A DNA stretch of 47,772 nucleotides from Flavobacterium sp. 9AF (GCF_902506265.1 NZ_LR733559.1:1-47772), one strand, 5' to 3'. Shown: positions 27,228 to 35,796, counted from the stretch's first letter. The notes: generated from the sequence alone by a model not told the origin. Numbers and translations: made by a program.

Positions 27228-27803
27228 ATGAGAAAAATAATTAAAATTAGTTCAATTGCATTTTTAGTAGGATTACTATTTTTTATTTCATGTGAAGATG
27301 AAAATCTAGGGAAGGATGAAGATGAAACACTAACTAAAAGTTTTGTTATTGATGGAAAAATAAAGCAGGATGGAATGTTAATTGGAAAAGAGATTAACAA
27401 TGAATTAGTACTTTTATTAAATAATGAAGAATTAAAAAAATTATTTAGTGAAATAAATGATGAACAAGGGTTAGATCATATCGAATATAGTGATTTTAAG
27501 ATTTTAAAAAAAGAAATAGAAATAAGTGGAGAAATAGAAGTTTATTATGGATTATATGCAAATGATAAAGATCACAATTTTAATACTGCAATTGAATTAA
27601 AAAAAACTAACGATACGTTAAGTTTATACTCTAAAGGAGGTACTATAACTTGTACAAGTACTAATTGTGGTATAGCAGGTTGCTTACCAGTACAAACCAC
27701 AGTTACAAGTGATGGACAATCTGTTAAAGTATGGACATGTAGTACATGTTCTCAAAGAGATGGAACTTGTTCTAAAACAGCTACAATTTCAATTGAACCC
27801 TAA
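27228..27803 (+). CDS. Lipoprotein with Cys-rich C-terminus, unknown
   Basis: Predicted lipoprotein of 191 residues (signal plus lipobox F-I-S-C). An acidic linker and an alpha/beta middle part (LVLLLNNEELKKLFSEIND) are followed by a C-terminal cysteine-rich stretch: C-T-S-T-N-C-G-I-A-G-C, then C-S-T-C-S-Q-R-D-G-T-C, six cysteines able to form disulfides or a metal site. I do not recognise a family. It is 9 bases before a second lipoprotein gene that also has several cysteines, and the two share a terminator, so they are probably a functional pair. Confidence 0.6.
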   Translation: MRKIIKISSIAFLVGLLFFISCEDENLGKDEDETLTKSFVIDGKIKQDGMLIGKEINNELVLLLNNEELKKLFSEINDEQGLDHIEYSDFKILKKEIEISGEIEVYYGLYANDKDHNFNTAIELKKTNDTLSLYSKGGTITCTSTNCGIAGCLPVQTTVTSDGQSVKVWTCSTCSQRDGTCSKTATISIEP

Positions 27804-27812
27804 AAAAAATAA

Positions 27813-28352
27813 ATGAAAATAGTAAACTTTATTATTTTATTATTAATAATTTCCTGTAGCAGTAAAAAGCAAGTAAGCCAATATTTAATAGAAAGTGATA
27901 ACTATCTTTTTGCAAAGGAATTATCAGAAAACCAATATGAAATTCTAAAAGACACTGTAGAATTTAAACAATTTTTAGAAAATGAATTGCCATTTAAAAC
28001 AAAAATTAATTTAACTAAGGTTGAAATTAAAAAGCAATTGAGTATAAGCGACAAGCCTTTTCCTTATTTTTTTGTTAAAGTTACAAATGCATCTGGTGAA
28101 ATTAGTATTTCAAAGTGGTTAGAAAAGAAAGGGAATAAACTGTATTTTATAGAAAATTATGAAAATGAAGAAGCTTCTATGAGAAGTAATTATACTATAT
28201 GTAAGGGTAAAGAGAAATGTGGTCCAGAGTTTTTTTATACCGATTCTATAAAAGGATGGAATTGCAGTAAAGAATTAATATGCTTAGTTGGGCAAAATGA
28301 TTCCATTAAATTACCATGTCAAACCTATAAAACAGTTATATTAAGAGACTAA
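27813..28352 (+). CDS. Lipoprotein with C-terminal cysteines, unknown
   Basis: Predicted lipoprotein of 179 residues (short signal, lipobox I-I-S-C-S-S). The mature part shows no known domain; the last 60 residues contain C-K-G-K-E-K-C-G-P, N-C-S-K-E-L-I-C and L-P-C-Q, five cysteines. It follows the previous lipoprotein by 9 bases and ends just before a strong hairpin terminator at 28373. No function can be assigned. Confidence 0.55.
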   Translation: MKIVNFIILLLIISCSSKKQVSQYLIESDNYLFAKELSENQYEILKDTVEFKQFLENELPFKTKINLTKVEIKKQLSISDKPFPYFFVKVTNASGEISISKWLEKKGNKLYFIENYENEEASMRSNYTICKGKEKCGPEFFYTDSIKGWNCSKELICLVGQNDSIKLPCQTYKTVILRD

Positions 28353-28372
28353 TAAATTATATAAAAATAGCT

Positions 28373-28407
28373 AACACCCAAGTACAATTTACTTGGGTGT
28401 TTTTTTA
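28373..28407 (+). terminator. Rho-independent terminator of the lipoprotein pair
   Basis: Perfect 12-bp stem AACACCCAAGTA (28373-28384) with TACTTGGGTGTT (28390-28401), 5-base loop, then T-run. It also lies at the end of the convergent EamA gene. Confidence 0.9.
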
Positions 28408-29328
28408 TGGTTTTTTTAAAGCTTTATTGACTAAAAATAATCCGAAAAGAGTAACTAACCCACCAATAGCAATAGATACTGTTAAAGGTTCGTTGAATAA
28501 AATATATCCAAAAAACAAAGCCACCATAGGGTTAATATAGGCGTACAAACTACTTACTTCTTTAGGTAAATGTTCTAAAGCATAAATAAAAGCAATAAAC
28601 GTTAGAACGGATCCAAAGACAACTAAATAAGCAATTGACCACCAAGAAACAGCAGGTATTTCACTTAAAGGAACCGTTTCTCCTGTCGATTGAATTACCC
28701 CAAAAATAGCCACACAGGAAATTAACATTTGTAAGCCTAAACTAAAATAAGGGTTGAAATTCGTTCTATTTTCTCTAATATAAATAGAAGATAATGCCCA
28801 AGTAAAGGTTGCAATAACAGAAAGAATAATCCCAAAACGAAATTCAGGATTTAGAAAATCATGCAGATAGTCATAGAATATAACACAAATTCCAAAAAAA
28901 CAGATAATCAATCCTAATACGGCTCTCCATGAAACTTTTTCTCCTCTAAAAAAACTAATAATCACAATCCATAGCGGAAATATGGAACCTATTATAGCAC
29001 CCAAACCACTGGAAATATATTTCACACCCCAAGTACTTAAGCCGTTACTCAACATGAAATTTAATATACTTAATACTAAAATATTACGCCATTGTCTTTG
29101 TGTAGGCCAAGGTGCTTTCTTTATAAGAAAATAAGTTAAGTAGATAATACCACCAAAAAATTGACGTAAAACAACCAACTGCATGGCAGGCATATGTTTA
29201 ACTCCTTCTTTAGAAGCAATCCATGTAGTTCCCCAAAAAAAACTAATCCAACATAATGCAAGAAAAGGCAACCCAATTGCCTTTTTTTTCTGCTTGATAT
29301 ATTCGTGAAAAACACTAAAATAGGCCAT
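28405..29328 (-). CDS. EamA/DMT-family transporter
   Basis: Inner-membrane permease of 307 residues with about ten helices in two EamA repeats; the first opens with ALCWISFFWGTTWIASKEG and the second with GIILSVIATFTWALSSIYIR, both typical of the drug/metabolite transporter superfamily. C-terminal INPMVALFFGYILFNEPLT is the conserved end of the second repeat. Such proteins usually export amino acids or related metabolites; the substrate cannot be read. It is the last gene of a minus-strand run starting near 34005, 4 bases after the SDR gene. Confidence 0.88.
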   Translation of the reverse strand: MAYFSVFHEYIKQKKKAIGLPFLALCWISFFWGTTWIASKEGVKHMPAMQLVVLRQFFGGIIYLTYFLIKKAPWPTQRQWRNILVLSILNFMLSNGLSTWGVKYISSGLGAIIGSIFPLWIVIISFFRGEKVSWRAVLGLIICFFGICVIFYDYLHDFLNPEFRFGIILSVIATFTWALSSIYIRENRTNFNPYFSLGLQMLISCVAIFGVIQSTGETVPLSEIPAVSWWSIAYLVVFGSVLTFIAFIYALEHLPKEVSSLYAYINPMVALFFGYILFNEPLTVSIAIGGLVTLFGLFLVNKALKKP

Positions 29329-29332
29329 TTAA

Positions 29333-30208
29333 TTAAATCTCTTTTTTAAAAGTATAACCCAAAAGCTTTTCTATTTTAGCACTAGAAATGATTTTGCCTT
29401 TACTCATTGAATTTTGAACAAAGATAGGCAAAGGCAAATTCATATTTTTTGCTTTTTTGTGATAATATTCTTCTCGTGTAGGATGCTGAGGTGCTACTGC
29501 ATTAAAAATAATATTGTCGTGCTGAACTTTTTTCAGCATCTTATTACGCTGTTTATTGTCACTTCGAGCGGAGTCGAGAAGAAAATTTATAATTGCTGTA
29601 ATAATCCCAATACAATCTTCTTGATGTATAAAATTAATTGGGCCATCAGGGTTTTCTACATTTTCTTTGCCAGCCAAATATTTTATAGGATGTCTATCTT
29701 CTCCAATTAAACCACCAAAGCGTAGAATTATAGTTTGAAAATGGGGATTACCCAATAGTAATTGTTCTACTTCAACTAATTGTTTTCCGCTTTCTGTTTC
29801 CGGATTTGTAGGTGTTTCTTCTGTCACTTCGAGCGGAGTTGAGAAGATTTCTACATCTTCATAGACAGAAGTCGAACTAACAAAAAGGACTTTTTTAATT
29901 TCAGATTTTTCTATTTGGGTAACCAAAGTTTTTATTCTATCCACAAAAGAAATGGAAGTGTCTTTTCTCAAACCAGGCGGAATGTCTATAACTAAAACTT
30001 CCGAATCCTTTAAAAAACCAGTTATGTCTCCTTCAATGGTATTTTCGTAAAGAGCAATTAAATAAGGTTGGATGCCCTTTTCTTGCAATAATTCGAGTTT
30101 ATGCACTGAAGTTGTGGAACCTTTAACTGAAAAACCGTTTTCAATTAATGTTTTGGCTAAGGGCAATCCTAGCCAACCACAGCCTAATAAAGAGATTTGT
30201 TTAGTCAT
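29333..30208 (-). CDS. SDR-family NAD(P)-dependent protein carrying in-frame repeat insertions
   Basis: Extended-SDR/epimerase-like protein of 291 residues. The nucleotide site is G-C-G-W-L-G-L-P-L-A at 9-18 and the active-site region is V-S-S-T-S-V-Y (110-116), as in YeeZ-like proteins; FNAVAPQHPTREEYY is the conserved C-terminal phrase. Two stretches look inserted: FSTPLEVT (122-129) and L-D-S-A-R-S-D through M-L-K-K-V-Q-H-D (211-231), and both are translations of a repeat seen at DNA level. The reading frame stays open, so the protein may still fold. It overlaps the upstream gene by 8 bases and precedes EamA by 4. Substrate unknown. Confidence 0.8.
   Translation of the reverse strand: MTKQISLLGCGWLGLPLAKTLIENGFSVKGSTTSVHKLELLQEKGIQPYLIALYENTIEGDITGFLKDSEVLVIDIPPGLRKDTSISFVDRIKTLVTQIEKSEIKKVLFVSSTSVYEDVEIFSTPLEVTEETPTNPETESGKQLVEVEQLLLGNPHFQTIILRFGGLIGEDRHPIKYLAGKENVENPDGPINFIHQEDCIGIITAIINFLLDSARSDNKQRNKMLKKVQHDNIIFNAVAPQHPTREEYYHKKAKNMNLPLPIFVQNSMSKGKIISSAKIEKLLGYTFKKEI
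29517..29581. repeat. Flavobacterial dispersed repeat (REP-like), copy inside the SDR gene
   Basis: Two blocks: a hairpin TGCTGAA-CTTTT-TTCAGCA (29520-29538) and, 20 bases on, a block beginning GTCACTTCGAGCGGAGTCGA (29558-29581). Both blocks resemble a palindromic repeat scattered through many Flavobacteriaceae genomes. The second block recurs at 29823-29846. Confidence 0.75.
29823..29846. repeat. Second copy of the TCGAGCGGAG repeat block
   Basis: Begins GTCACTTCGAGCGGAGTTGA and differs from the copy at 29558-29581 by one base over 24. It is inside the same gene, in the same orientation, encoding FSTPLEVT. Confidence 0.8.
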
Positions 30209-31610
30209 CTTCTGGACGTTTAGGAGGTAAAGGTAATTTTAATAAATTATCAGTTTCAAACGCGTAGTTATATATAATATTAAAAGGCAAAATTGATTCT
30301 GGATTATTATATAAAGTATAATCATCTACATTTTTTTCTCTAGCAACTATTTTGCAAGCCTTTAAATAACCTGCTCGAGTATAAGATAAAACGTTTATAT
30401 AATCTGAAAAAACGGCATCTTCTTTAAGTTTTACTACTAATGTATACTGCTTGTTTTTTAAAATATGTAATGCTATATTTTCTGCTATTTCATTACAATT
30501 AACAGGACTGTTATTAATTAAAATGTCATTTTCTTTGGTTAATTGAACCATAATTTCATTTTCAAAAGATGCAACTCTTCTCTCTTCAAAAATGCCTTCA
30601 GGATTGTCTTGATAGTATCTTTTGGGAAATTTTGGATTTTCAGGATACGCGTTATAAGCAATCTTAAAATCGGAGTAAGTCGTAATAACTTTTTGTAATT
30701 TATATAACTGTTTTAAAGAAGTATTCTTATCAATATTAAGTTGTACAAAGTAATTGAGATTTTCAAAATAAAATCCTTCATTATTAAGCGCTACTACTAT
30801 TTCTTTTAGTTGACTGAAATTTCTTTTTTTTCCATAAAAGTATAGTTCTCCTTTTTTTGAAACATATAGTTGTAATGTTTTATTTCGTGAATAAAGAACT
30901 TCGGTAAAAGGAATATTAGGCAACTCGATATTTCCTTTAATATAAGGGTTTTCGGCATGTTGTTTCTTGAAATAGCTTTCAAAATCGACTAAGTTAATTT
31001 TAGAAAAGGCAAATGCTACAATAGAAATGATGCTAAAAGAAAGTATCATGTATTTGAAGTAATGCCGACTAATTATTCCTAAACTTTGCCAGGATTGTAA
31101 AAACAAGACTAAAATAAATAATACAAATAAATAAGGATATTCTTCACTAAAATTGAGATGCTCATAAATTGAAAAGGTATAATCTCTCCAATAAAGACTA
31201 TTCATATTCATAACTCCGTAGAACACAGCTAATTTTATAAAACAAAATAGAAAGAACCAAATCCATATATTTTGGTTGTGAACTATTTTTTTACGGCTAA
31301 ATTGAATTCTTTTTTCCCACAATTTTTTATTGGTATCAAAAATTATTTTTAGGAAAAAAGTTTGTGCAATAATTAAAGCTAAAAAAGCATAAAATAAATT
31401 ATAAAAAAGGAGTTCGTTTTCTGTAAATTCTAAATAGTTAAAATTTGGTGTAAACGTATATGACCGAAAAATATCTCTACCTAAAATAAAAAATTGGTAT
31501 AAAAAAAAGCTTAGAAAAATACTTATAACTAAACCTGACCAAAACCTCAATTTTGAAATAGGAATATTGGGTTTAATTTGGATTCTTTTTGAAAAATTAG
31601 TTATCGCCAT
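30201..31610 (-). CDS. Polytopic membrane protein with ExbD-like C-terminal region, unknown
   Basis: Protein of 469 residues. Five hydrophobic helices are visible at about 24-44, 69-91, 113-133, 159-175 and 185-203; the remaining 260 residues are soluble and probably periplasmic. Two sections of the soluble part (around LQLYVSKKGELYFYGKKRNF and YTLVVKLKEDAVFSDYINVL) resemble the ExbD/TolR periplasmic fold, perhaps as a tandem. I do not recognise the family. It overlaps a small membrane protein gene upstream by 10 bases and the SDR gene downstream by 8. Confidence 0.5.
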   Translation of the reverse strand: MAITNFSKRIQIKPNIPISKLRFWSGLVISIFLSFFLYQFFILGRDIFRSYTFTPNFNYLEFTENELLFYNLFYAFLALIIAQTFFLKIIFDTNKKLWEKRIQFSRKKIVHNQNIWIWFFLFCFIKLAVFYGVMNMNSLYWRDYTFSIYEHLNFSEEYPYLFVLFILVLFLQSWQSLGIISRHYFKYMILSFSIISIVAFAFSKINLVDFESYFKKQHAENPYIKGNIELPNIPFTEVLYSRNKTLQLYVSKKGELYFYGKKRNFSQLKEIVVALNNEGFYFENLNYFVQLNIDKNTSLKQLYKLQKVITTYSDFKIAYNAYPENPKFPKRYYQDNPEGIFEERRVASFENEIMVQLTKENDILINNSPVNCNEIAENIALHILKNKQYTLVVKLKEDAVFSDYINVLSYTRAGYLKACKIVAREKNVDDYTLYNNPESILPFNIIYNYAFETDNLLKLPLPPKRPEDD

Positions 31611-32041
31611 TTATAACGTTCTATATAAGTATTAGTAGCAATATCATGTTCGTAATATTTTTTATAAGTAAACCCTGCTTTTACTAATGTAACAGAATCA
31701 GGTTTGATTTTTTTATCTAAATGAATATAATTTTTATCTAAATTATTTGTATCAAATGTGACTAGAAAATAATCATTAAGAATATCTGATCTATGTTTCT
31801 CTTCATCTTTTAAAATTTGTTGACTATAAAACAGTTTCTCTTTATAGTAAAAATAAAACTTTATGGAATTTAAATCTTCACCACGAATTATTTGTTTAGT
31901 ATAAGCGATACTTTTACCCTCATACTTTTCAATTTCTACTTGTTTTTTTTTGTTATATAAATTAAATAGAATTAGAAAAGTAATTATTAGTAAACCGATA
32001 ATACTATTTAAATTTTTATAATCAGTAATTTTTTTAAACAT
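31601..32041 (-). CDS. Single-pass membrane protein, unknown
   Basis: 146 residues with one hydrophobic helix (about 12-27) and a soluble C-terminal part rich in Lys and Tyr. No domain is recognised. It overlaps the large membrane protein by 10 bases and abuts the zinc-ribbon gene without a gap, so translation is probably coupled. Likely partner of the 469-residue protein. Confidence 0.5.
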   Translation of the reverse strand: MFKKITDYKNLNSIIGLLIITFLILFNLYNKKKQVEIEKYEGKSIAYTKQIIRGEDLNSIKFYFYYKEKLFYSQQILKDEEKHRSDILNDYFLVTFDTNNLDKNYIHLDKKIKPDSVTLVKAGFTYKKYYEHDIATNTYIERYKWR

Positions 32042-32392
32042 TTAACTGTCTTTTTTTACTAGAACAAATCCATCATTTTCAATTGCCATATACCCTTGGT
32101 CGTATAAGAAATAATAGGTATTACCTGTTTTAGTTTGGTAAATAGAGGTGAAAAACTCAAAATCAAACCCCTTACTTAGAAGTTTATTTCTCGTCGTTTT
32201 GGTTTTATCTTCTGGATTTAATTCGCACAGAATTCGATAATTTTTACGCAATTTGTTGTTCACATTACGCATCAAATTATTCTGATCTTTGTTCATTTTA
32301 TTATTGTAGGCATTTCTACAACTATCAGAACAAAATTTTTTATCTTCTCGACCTACAATTTTATCGTTGCATTCTAAACAAACTTTGGTCAT
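32042..32392 (-). CDS. Small zinc-ribbon protein, unknown
   Basis: Cytoplasmic protein of 116 residues. The N-terminus has a four-cysteine zinc ribbon, C-L-E-C...C-S-D-S-C (first pair at 5 and 8), followed by a basic Asn-rich helix and a C-terminal part ending DQGYMAIENDGFVLV. Small proteins of this kind are widespread in Flavobacteriaceae but have no assigned role; a nucleic-acid or ribosome-linked role is only a guess. It abuts the downstream gene and is 2 bases from the BstA-like gene upstream. Confidence 0.6.
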   Translation of the reverse strand: MTKVCLECNDKIVGREDKKFCSDSCRNAYNNKMNKDQNNLMRNVNNKLRKNYRILCELNPEDKTKTTRNKLLSKGFDFEFFTSIYQTKTGNTYYFLYDQGYMAIENDGFVLVKKDS

Positions 32393-32394
32393 TC

Positions 32395-32931
32395 TTAAAA
32401 ATTATTTTTATGCAATAAAGCTTGTTTAATATGTGCCAAATGGTGGTTGCAATGCCAAGCATATAATCCGGCCACACTTTTTAAGGTGAACGATTTGTTG
32501 CTTTCTGGATGGAAGTACGTTTTTTCCCAATCTTTTTCATCCATATTTACCATCAACAAATGCCACTTGTGATGCAAACCTTTTAAGATTAATAAAGAAT
32601 AGGAAATATCATCATCTGTGCCATCACTTAATTCCGCCCAAACATCTTCCGCATAGGGTTTAATGGTGGGGTTATTTTCAGTAAGTGCCAATTTAAATCG
32701 GATCAAAGCATTACTATGGCTGTCTGCACAATGATGCACTACTTGCTTGATGTTCCAACCATAAGGACGGTATTTCCAATGCAATTCTTCTTTAGAAAGA
32801 CCATCGGTCACAGCCACAATTTGTTCGGGAAAATGTTGTATTTCTGAAATCCAAGTACTAAGGATATCGTCTGTAATGATTTCCGGACAATTGAATTGTC
32901 CTATGGGATATTTAAGTTGATCTATGTTCAT
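32395..32931 (-). CDS. DinB/YfiT-family metal-dependent transferase (BstA-like)
   Basis: Cytoplasmic four-helix DinB-fold protein of 178 residues, similar in length and motif layout to Bacillus YfiT/BstA, a bacillithiol S-transferase. The metal-binding histidines are visible as V-V-H-H-C (H66/H67) and W-H-C-N-H-H-L-A-H (H160, H163, H164), matching the H-x(92)-H-x(3)-H spacing of the family; the opening LKYPIGQF is also a YfiT hallmark. Together with the bacilliredoxin gene at 4594-5004 it suggests that this organism uses bacillithiol. Other DinB proteins have unknown substrates, so the exact reaction is uncertain. Confidence 0.82.
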   Translation of the reverse strand: MNIDQLKYPIGQFNCPEIITDDILSTWISEIQHFPEQIVAVTDGLSKEELHWKYRPYGWNIKQVVHHCADSHSNALIRFKLALTENNPTIKPYAEDVWAELSDGTDDDISYSLLILKGLHHKWHLLMVNMDEKDWEKTYFHPESNKSFTLKSVAGLYAWHCNHHLAHIKQALLHKNNF

Positions 32932-32937
32932 TTTTAC

Positions 32938-33525
32938 TTATTTCAAATTTTCAATATCTTTGATTAATGTTTCCCCATTATTTTTGATATCGGTTATAAT
33001 TTCTTGATATTCTTTTAAATTTCTTTTTCTGATAGAAATTTTTTGACTCATACTTTTTGTGTTCAAAATTTTTGTTTCATAACCCCAAATTACTGGCTCT
33101 TCAAAGGGTTCTATACTGTTTTCTACATTTCCTGTAAAGCGTGTCATAATGATATAATCAACATCCAATTTGTCAATTATTGGTTGACAATATTTTTTAT
33201 CGTAAACCCCTTGAAAAGTAACTCCTAACAATTTTTTGTTAGGAAAAGCGATAATTTCAAATTCTTTATTCTTGCTAATTTCAATCTCTATATTTTTTCT
33301 AAAATCATTCATTCCATAACCATTTGAACATTGGAGGACAATAATTTTTACTTTTGAATCAGATGGATTGATAATAGTGTCTTTTTTATTATTTTCGATA
33401 CGTACATAATTTGTATCATGTTCTATTTTGTTAATAGATTTTTCAATTATATTTTCATCTTTTTTAGGTTGACAGCTAATTATAAAAATGAATAGCAAAA
33501 TTTTTAAAAAAGCTTTCATATCCAT
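32938..33525 (-). CDS. Lipoprotein, unknown
   Basis: Predicted lipoprotein of 195 residues with a lipobox (I-I-S-C-Q-P). The mature part has one alpha/beta region (VKIIVLQCSNGYGMNDFRKN, DVDYIIMTRFTGN) but no domain I can name. Start may be the first Met (33525) or the third codon (33519). It abuts the DUF6265-like gene and is 6 bases from the BstA-like gene. Confidence 0.55.
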   Translation of the reverse strand: MDMKAFLKILLFIFIISCQPKKDENIIEKSINKIEHDTNYVRIENNKKDTIINPSDSKVKIIVLQCSNGYGMNDFRKNIEIEISKNKEFEIIAFPNKKLLGVTFQGVYDKKYCQPIIDKLDVDYIIMTRFTGNVENSIEPFEEPVIWGYETKILNTKSMSQKISIRKRNLKEYQEIITDIKNNGETLIKDIENLK

Positions 33526-34005
33526 TTATTTCTTAAAATTAAAAACGACTTCTTTTTTAGAATCTTCAAAATAAGCATAAAGGTTGATTTCATTTTCAGA
33601 TACTTTTTCAAAAGTAAAATTATCAAAGTACATTCTGTTTTTTTCTTTTTTGATAAACCTAAAATCTTCGGATTTGTCTTTGTCTTCCCAACCTTTTAAA
33701 TTAGCATCAAAGTGTTTGATTTGGTACAAAAGTGTCTTGTCTTTTTCTACGATATGACCTACTTCATAAAAAACAACTTTACCTTCTACCACTAATTTAA
33801 AATCAAAGAGCATGGAACCGCCTAAAGCTTGGCTCCAGTTTTCTTGAAAAACCCCACCAAAAGCTTCTCCAGTCCAATTTCCAACAAGCCATTCTATATC
33901 TTTTAAGGTTGCTTTTTCCGAACCTTTTTCATCATTATAATGGAGTGTGTTTTGTGCGAAACCTAAGGATGAAATGAATAGGAATAGAAAGATTTTCTTT
34001 TTCAT
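33526..34005 (-). CDS. Exported DUF6265-like protein
   Basis: Exported 159-residue protein. Starting at 34005 gives a clean signal peptide (MKKKIFLFLFISSLGFAQ), so I reject the upstream Met. The mature part opens with D-I-E-W-L-V-G-N-W-T-G, followed by ENWSQALGGSMLFDF, the pattern of the lipocalin-like DUF6265 family of unknown function. It is the promoter-proximal gene of the eight-gene minus-strand run that ends with EamA. Confidence 0.7.
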   Translation of the reverse strand: MKKKIFLFLFISSLGFAQNTLHYNDEKGSEKATLKDIEWLVGNWTGEAFGGVFQENWSQALGGSMLFDFKLVVEGKVVFYEVGHIVEKDKTLLYQIKHFDANLKGWEDKDKSEDFRFIKKEKNRMYFDNFTFEKVSENEINLYAYFEDSKKEVVFNFKK

Positions 34006-34080
34006 AGACTTCGATGTTATTTTAATGGTTTGGAGATAACGTTTTACTAATATTGAATTCATGTTTGTATTTATTAAGTT

Positions 34081-34104
34081 GTCAGTTCAAGAGGAGTCGA
34101 GAAC
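34081..34104. repeat. Diverged copy of the TCGAGCGGAG repeat
   Basis: Begins GTCAGTTCAAGAGGAGTCGA and matches most of the block at 29558-29581. It lies in the 138-base gap between the DUF6265-like gene and the GNAT-nitrilase gene, which otherwise shows no clear feature. Confidence 0.55.
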
Positions 34105-34143
34105 AATTTTAATTGGGTCATCTGGACTCTGTTCGATGTAACT

Positions 34144-35670
34144 TTATCTCAATTTCTTTAAACTGTATAAATCATGTCTTCTGTCTTTCATGGTGTTTAC
34201 ACTTCCGTGTTCATGCAATTCTTTTAACAAGTCTAGATCCACATCTACTATTAACGTCATTTCTGTATTTGGAGTAGCTTCTGCTTTAATTCCATTACTT
34301 GGAAAGGCAAAGTCGGAAGGCGTAAAAACAGCTGCTTGCGCATATTGAATATCCATATTATTTACTTTAGGCAAATTCCCTACACAACCAGCAATAGCTA
34401 CATAACATTCATTTTCAATGGCACGCGCTTGTGCGCAATGTTTTACTCTTGTATAACCGTTTTGCGTATCCGTTAAAAATGGGACAAATAAAATATTCAT
34501 GCCTTCATCTGCCATTAAACGAGCTAATTCTGGAAACTCTACATCGTAACAAATTACGATGCCAATTTTACCACAATCGGTGTCAAATGTTTGAATCATG
34601 TTACCACCTGTCATTCCCCAATGAAACACTTCATTTGGTGTAATATGAATTTTGCGATACATTTCTGAAGTACCATCTCTACGACACAGATAGCCTACAT
34701 TATATACATGGCCGTTTTCCATATATGGCATACTACCAGATATGATATTGATGTTATAAGAAATAGCATACTCTTGGAATTTTTTATGAATGGCATCTGT
34801 ATATTTAGCAAGTTCTTTAATGGCATCAGCTTCCGATAAATGATTATAATCTGCCATTAATGGAGCAGTAAATAGTTCTGGAAAAAGCGCAAAATCACTT
34901 TCGTAACCAGAAACAGCATCAATAAAAAATTCTGCTTGTTCAAAAAGTGCTTCTAAATTATTTAATGGACGCATTTGCCATTGGATTAATCCTAAACGAA
35001 CAATACTTTTATTTACATTTATGAGTTTCTTTTTGTCTTCATAATAGATATTGTTCCACTCTAATAAAACGGCATATTCTTGAGATTCTTTATCTCCTTC
35101 TAAGTAATTTTTTAAAACGCGTACTTCATGAAAATCATTACTTAATTGAAAAGATAAGACCGGATCATAAATTTCTTTTCTTTTAACCTTTTCTAAATAT
35201 TGTTTAGGATTAATTTCACTTGCATATTTGCCATAATTTGGAATTCTTCCTGCAAATACAATGGAACGGAGATTTAATTGTTCACTTAGTTCTTTTCGAG
35301 CATCGTACAAACGTCTGCCTAATCGTAATCCTCTGTAATTAGGATTAATAAAAACGTCTATACCATACAAAACGTCTCCTTCTTTATTATGAGTAGAAAA
35401 AGAATAATTACCTGTTATTCCTCTATAAGTCTTTGTTTTAAAAGCAAAATCCTCAGTTACTAATATAGACAAAGCGGAACCTACAACGATACCGTCTGCT
35501 ACTATAACGAGTTGTCCTTCGGGAAAAATTTTAAGAAGTTTTTCGATATGATCTTCTTTCCAATAGGATTCAGACATTTGAGGGTAAGCCTCAATCATGG
35601 ATTTTTTTAATTGTTTATAATCTTCAATTTGTAGATTTCTTAATTCTACTTTACTAATAGTATTCGGCAT
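34144..35670 (-). CDS. GNAT acetyltransferase-carbon-nitrogen hydrolase fusion
   Basis: Cytoplasmic two-domain protein of 508 residues. Residues about 8-200 are a GNAT fold with the acetyl-CoA loop N-Y-R-G-L-R-L-G-R-R-L-Y. Residues about 224-508 are a nitrilase-superfamily amidohydrolase with an intact Glu-Lys-Cys triad: E265 (L-F-P-E-L-F), K340 (Y-R-K-I-H) and C374 (V-I-C-Y-D-V-E-F-P-E). The same fusion is seen in many Bacteroidota and other bacteria; it probably couples acylation and deacylation or deamidation of one metabolite, but the substrate is unknown. It is transcribed alone, upstream of the eight-gene run. Confidence 0.9.
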   Translation of the reverse strand: MPNTISKVELRNLQIEDYKQLKKSMIEAYPQMSESYWKEDHIEKLLKIFPEGQLVIVADGIVVGSALSILVTEDFAFKTKTYRGITGNYSFSTHNKEGDVLYGIDVFINPNYRGLRLGRRLYDARKELSEQLNLRSIVFAGRIPNYGKYASEINPKQYLEKVKRKEIYDPVLSFQLSNDFHEVRVLKNYLEGDKESQEYAVLLEWNNIYYEDKKKLINVNKSIVRLGLIQWQMRPLNNLEALFEQAEFFIDAVSGYESDFALFPELFTAPLMADYNHLSEADAIKELAKYTDAIHKKFQEYAISYNINIISGSMPYMENGHVYNVGYLCRRDGTSEMYRKIHITPNEVFHWGMTGGNMIQTFDTDCGKIGIVICYDVEFPELARLMADEGMNILFVPFLTDTQNGYTRVKHCAQARAIENECYVAIAGCVGNLPKVNNMDIQYAQAAVFTPSDFAFPSNGIKAEATPNTEMTLIVDVDLDLLKELHEHGSVNTMKDRRHDLYSLKKLR

Positions 35671-35796
35671 ATAAATAGGTTTTTACCAAAGATACTAATT
35701 TTATATACGGTTATCAAGTGATGTAATAATGTTGTAAAAAGTGATAATAATTATATAAATTAAATTATTCCAATAGCAGGTATTTTTACATATTAA

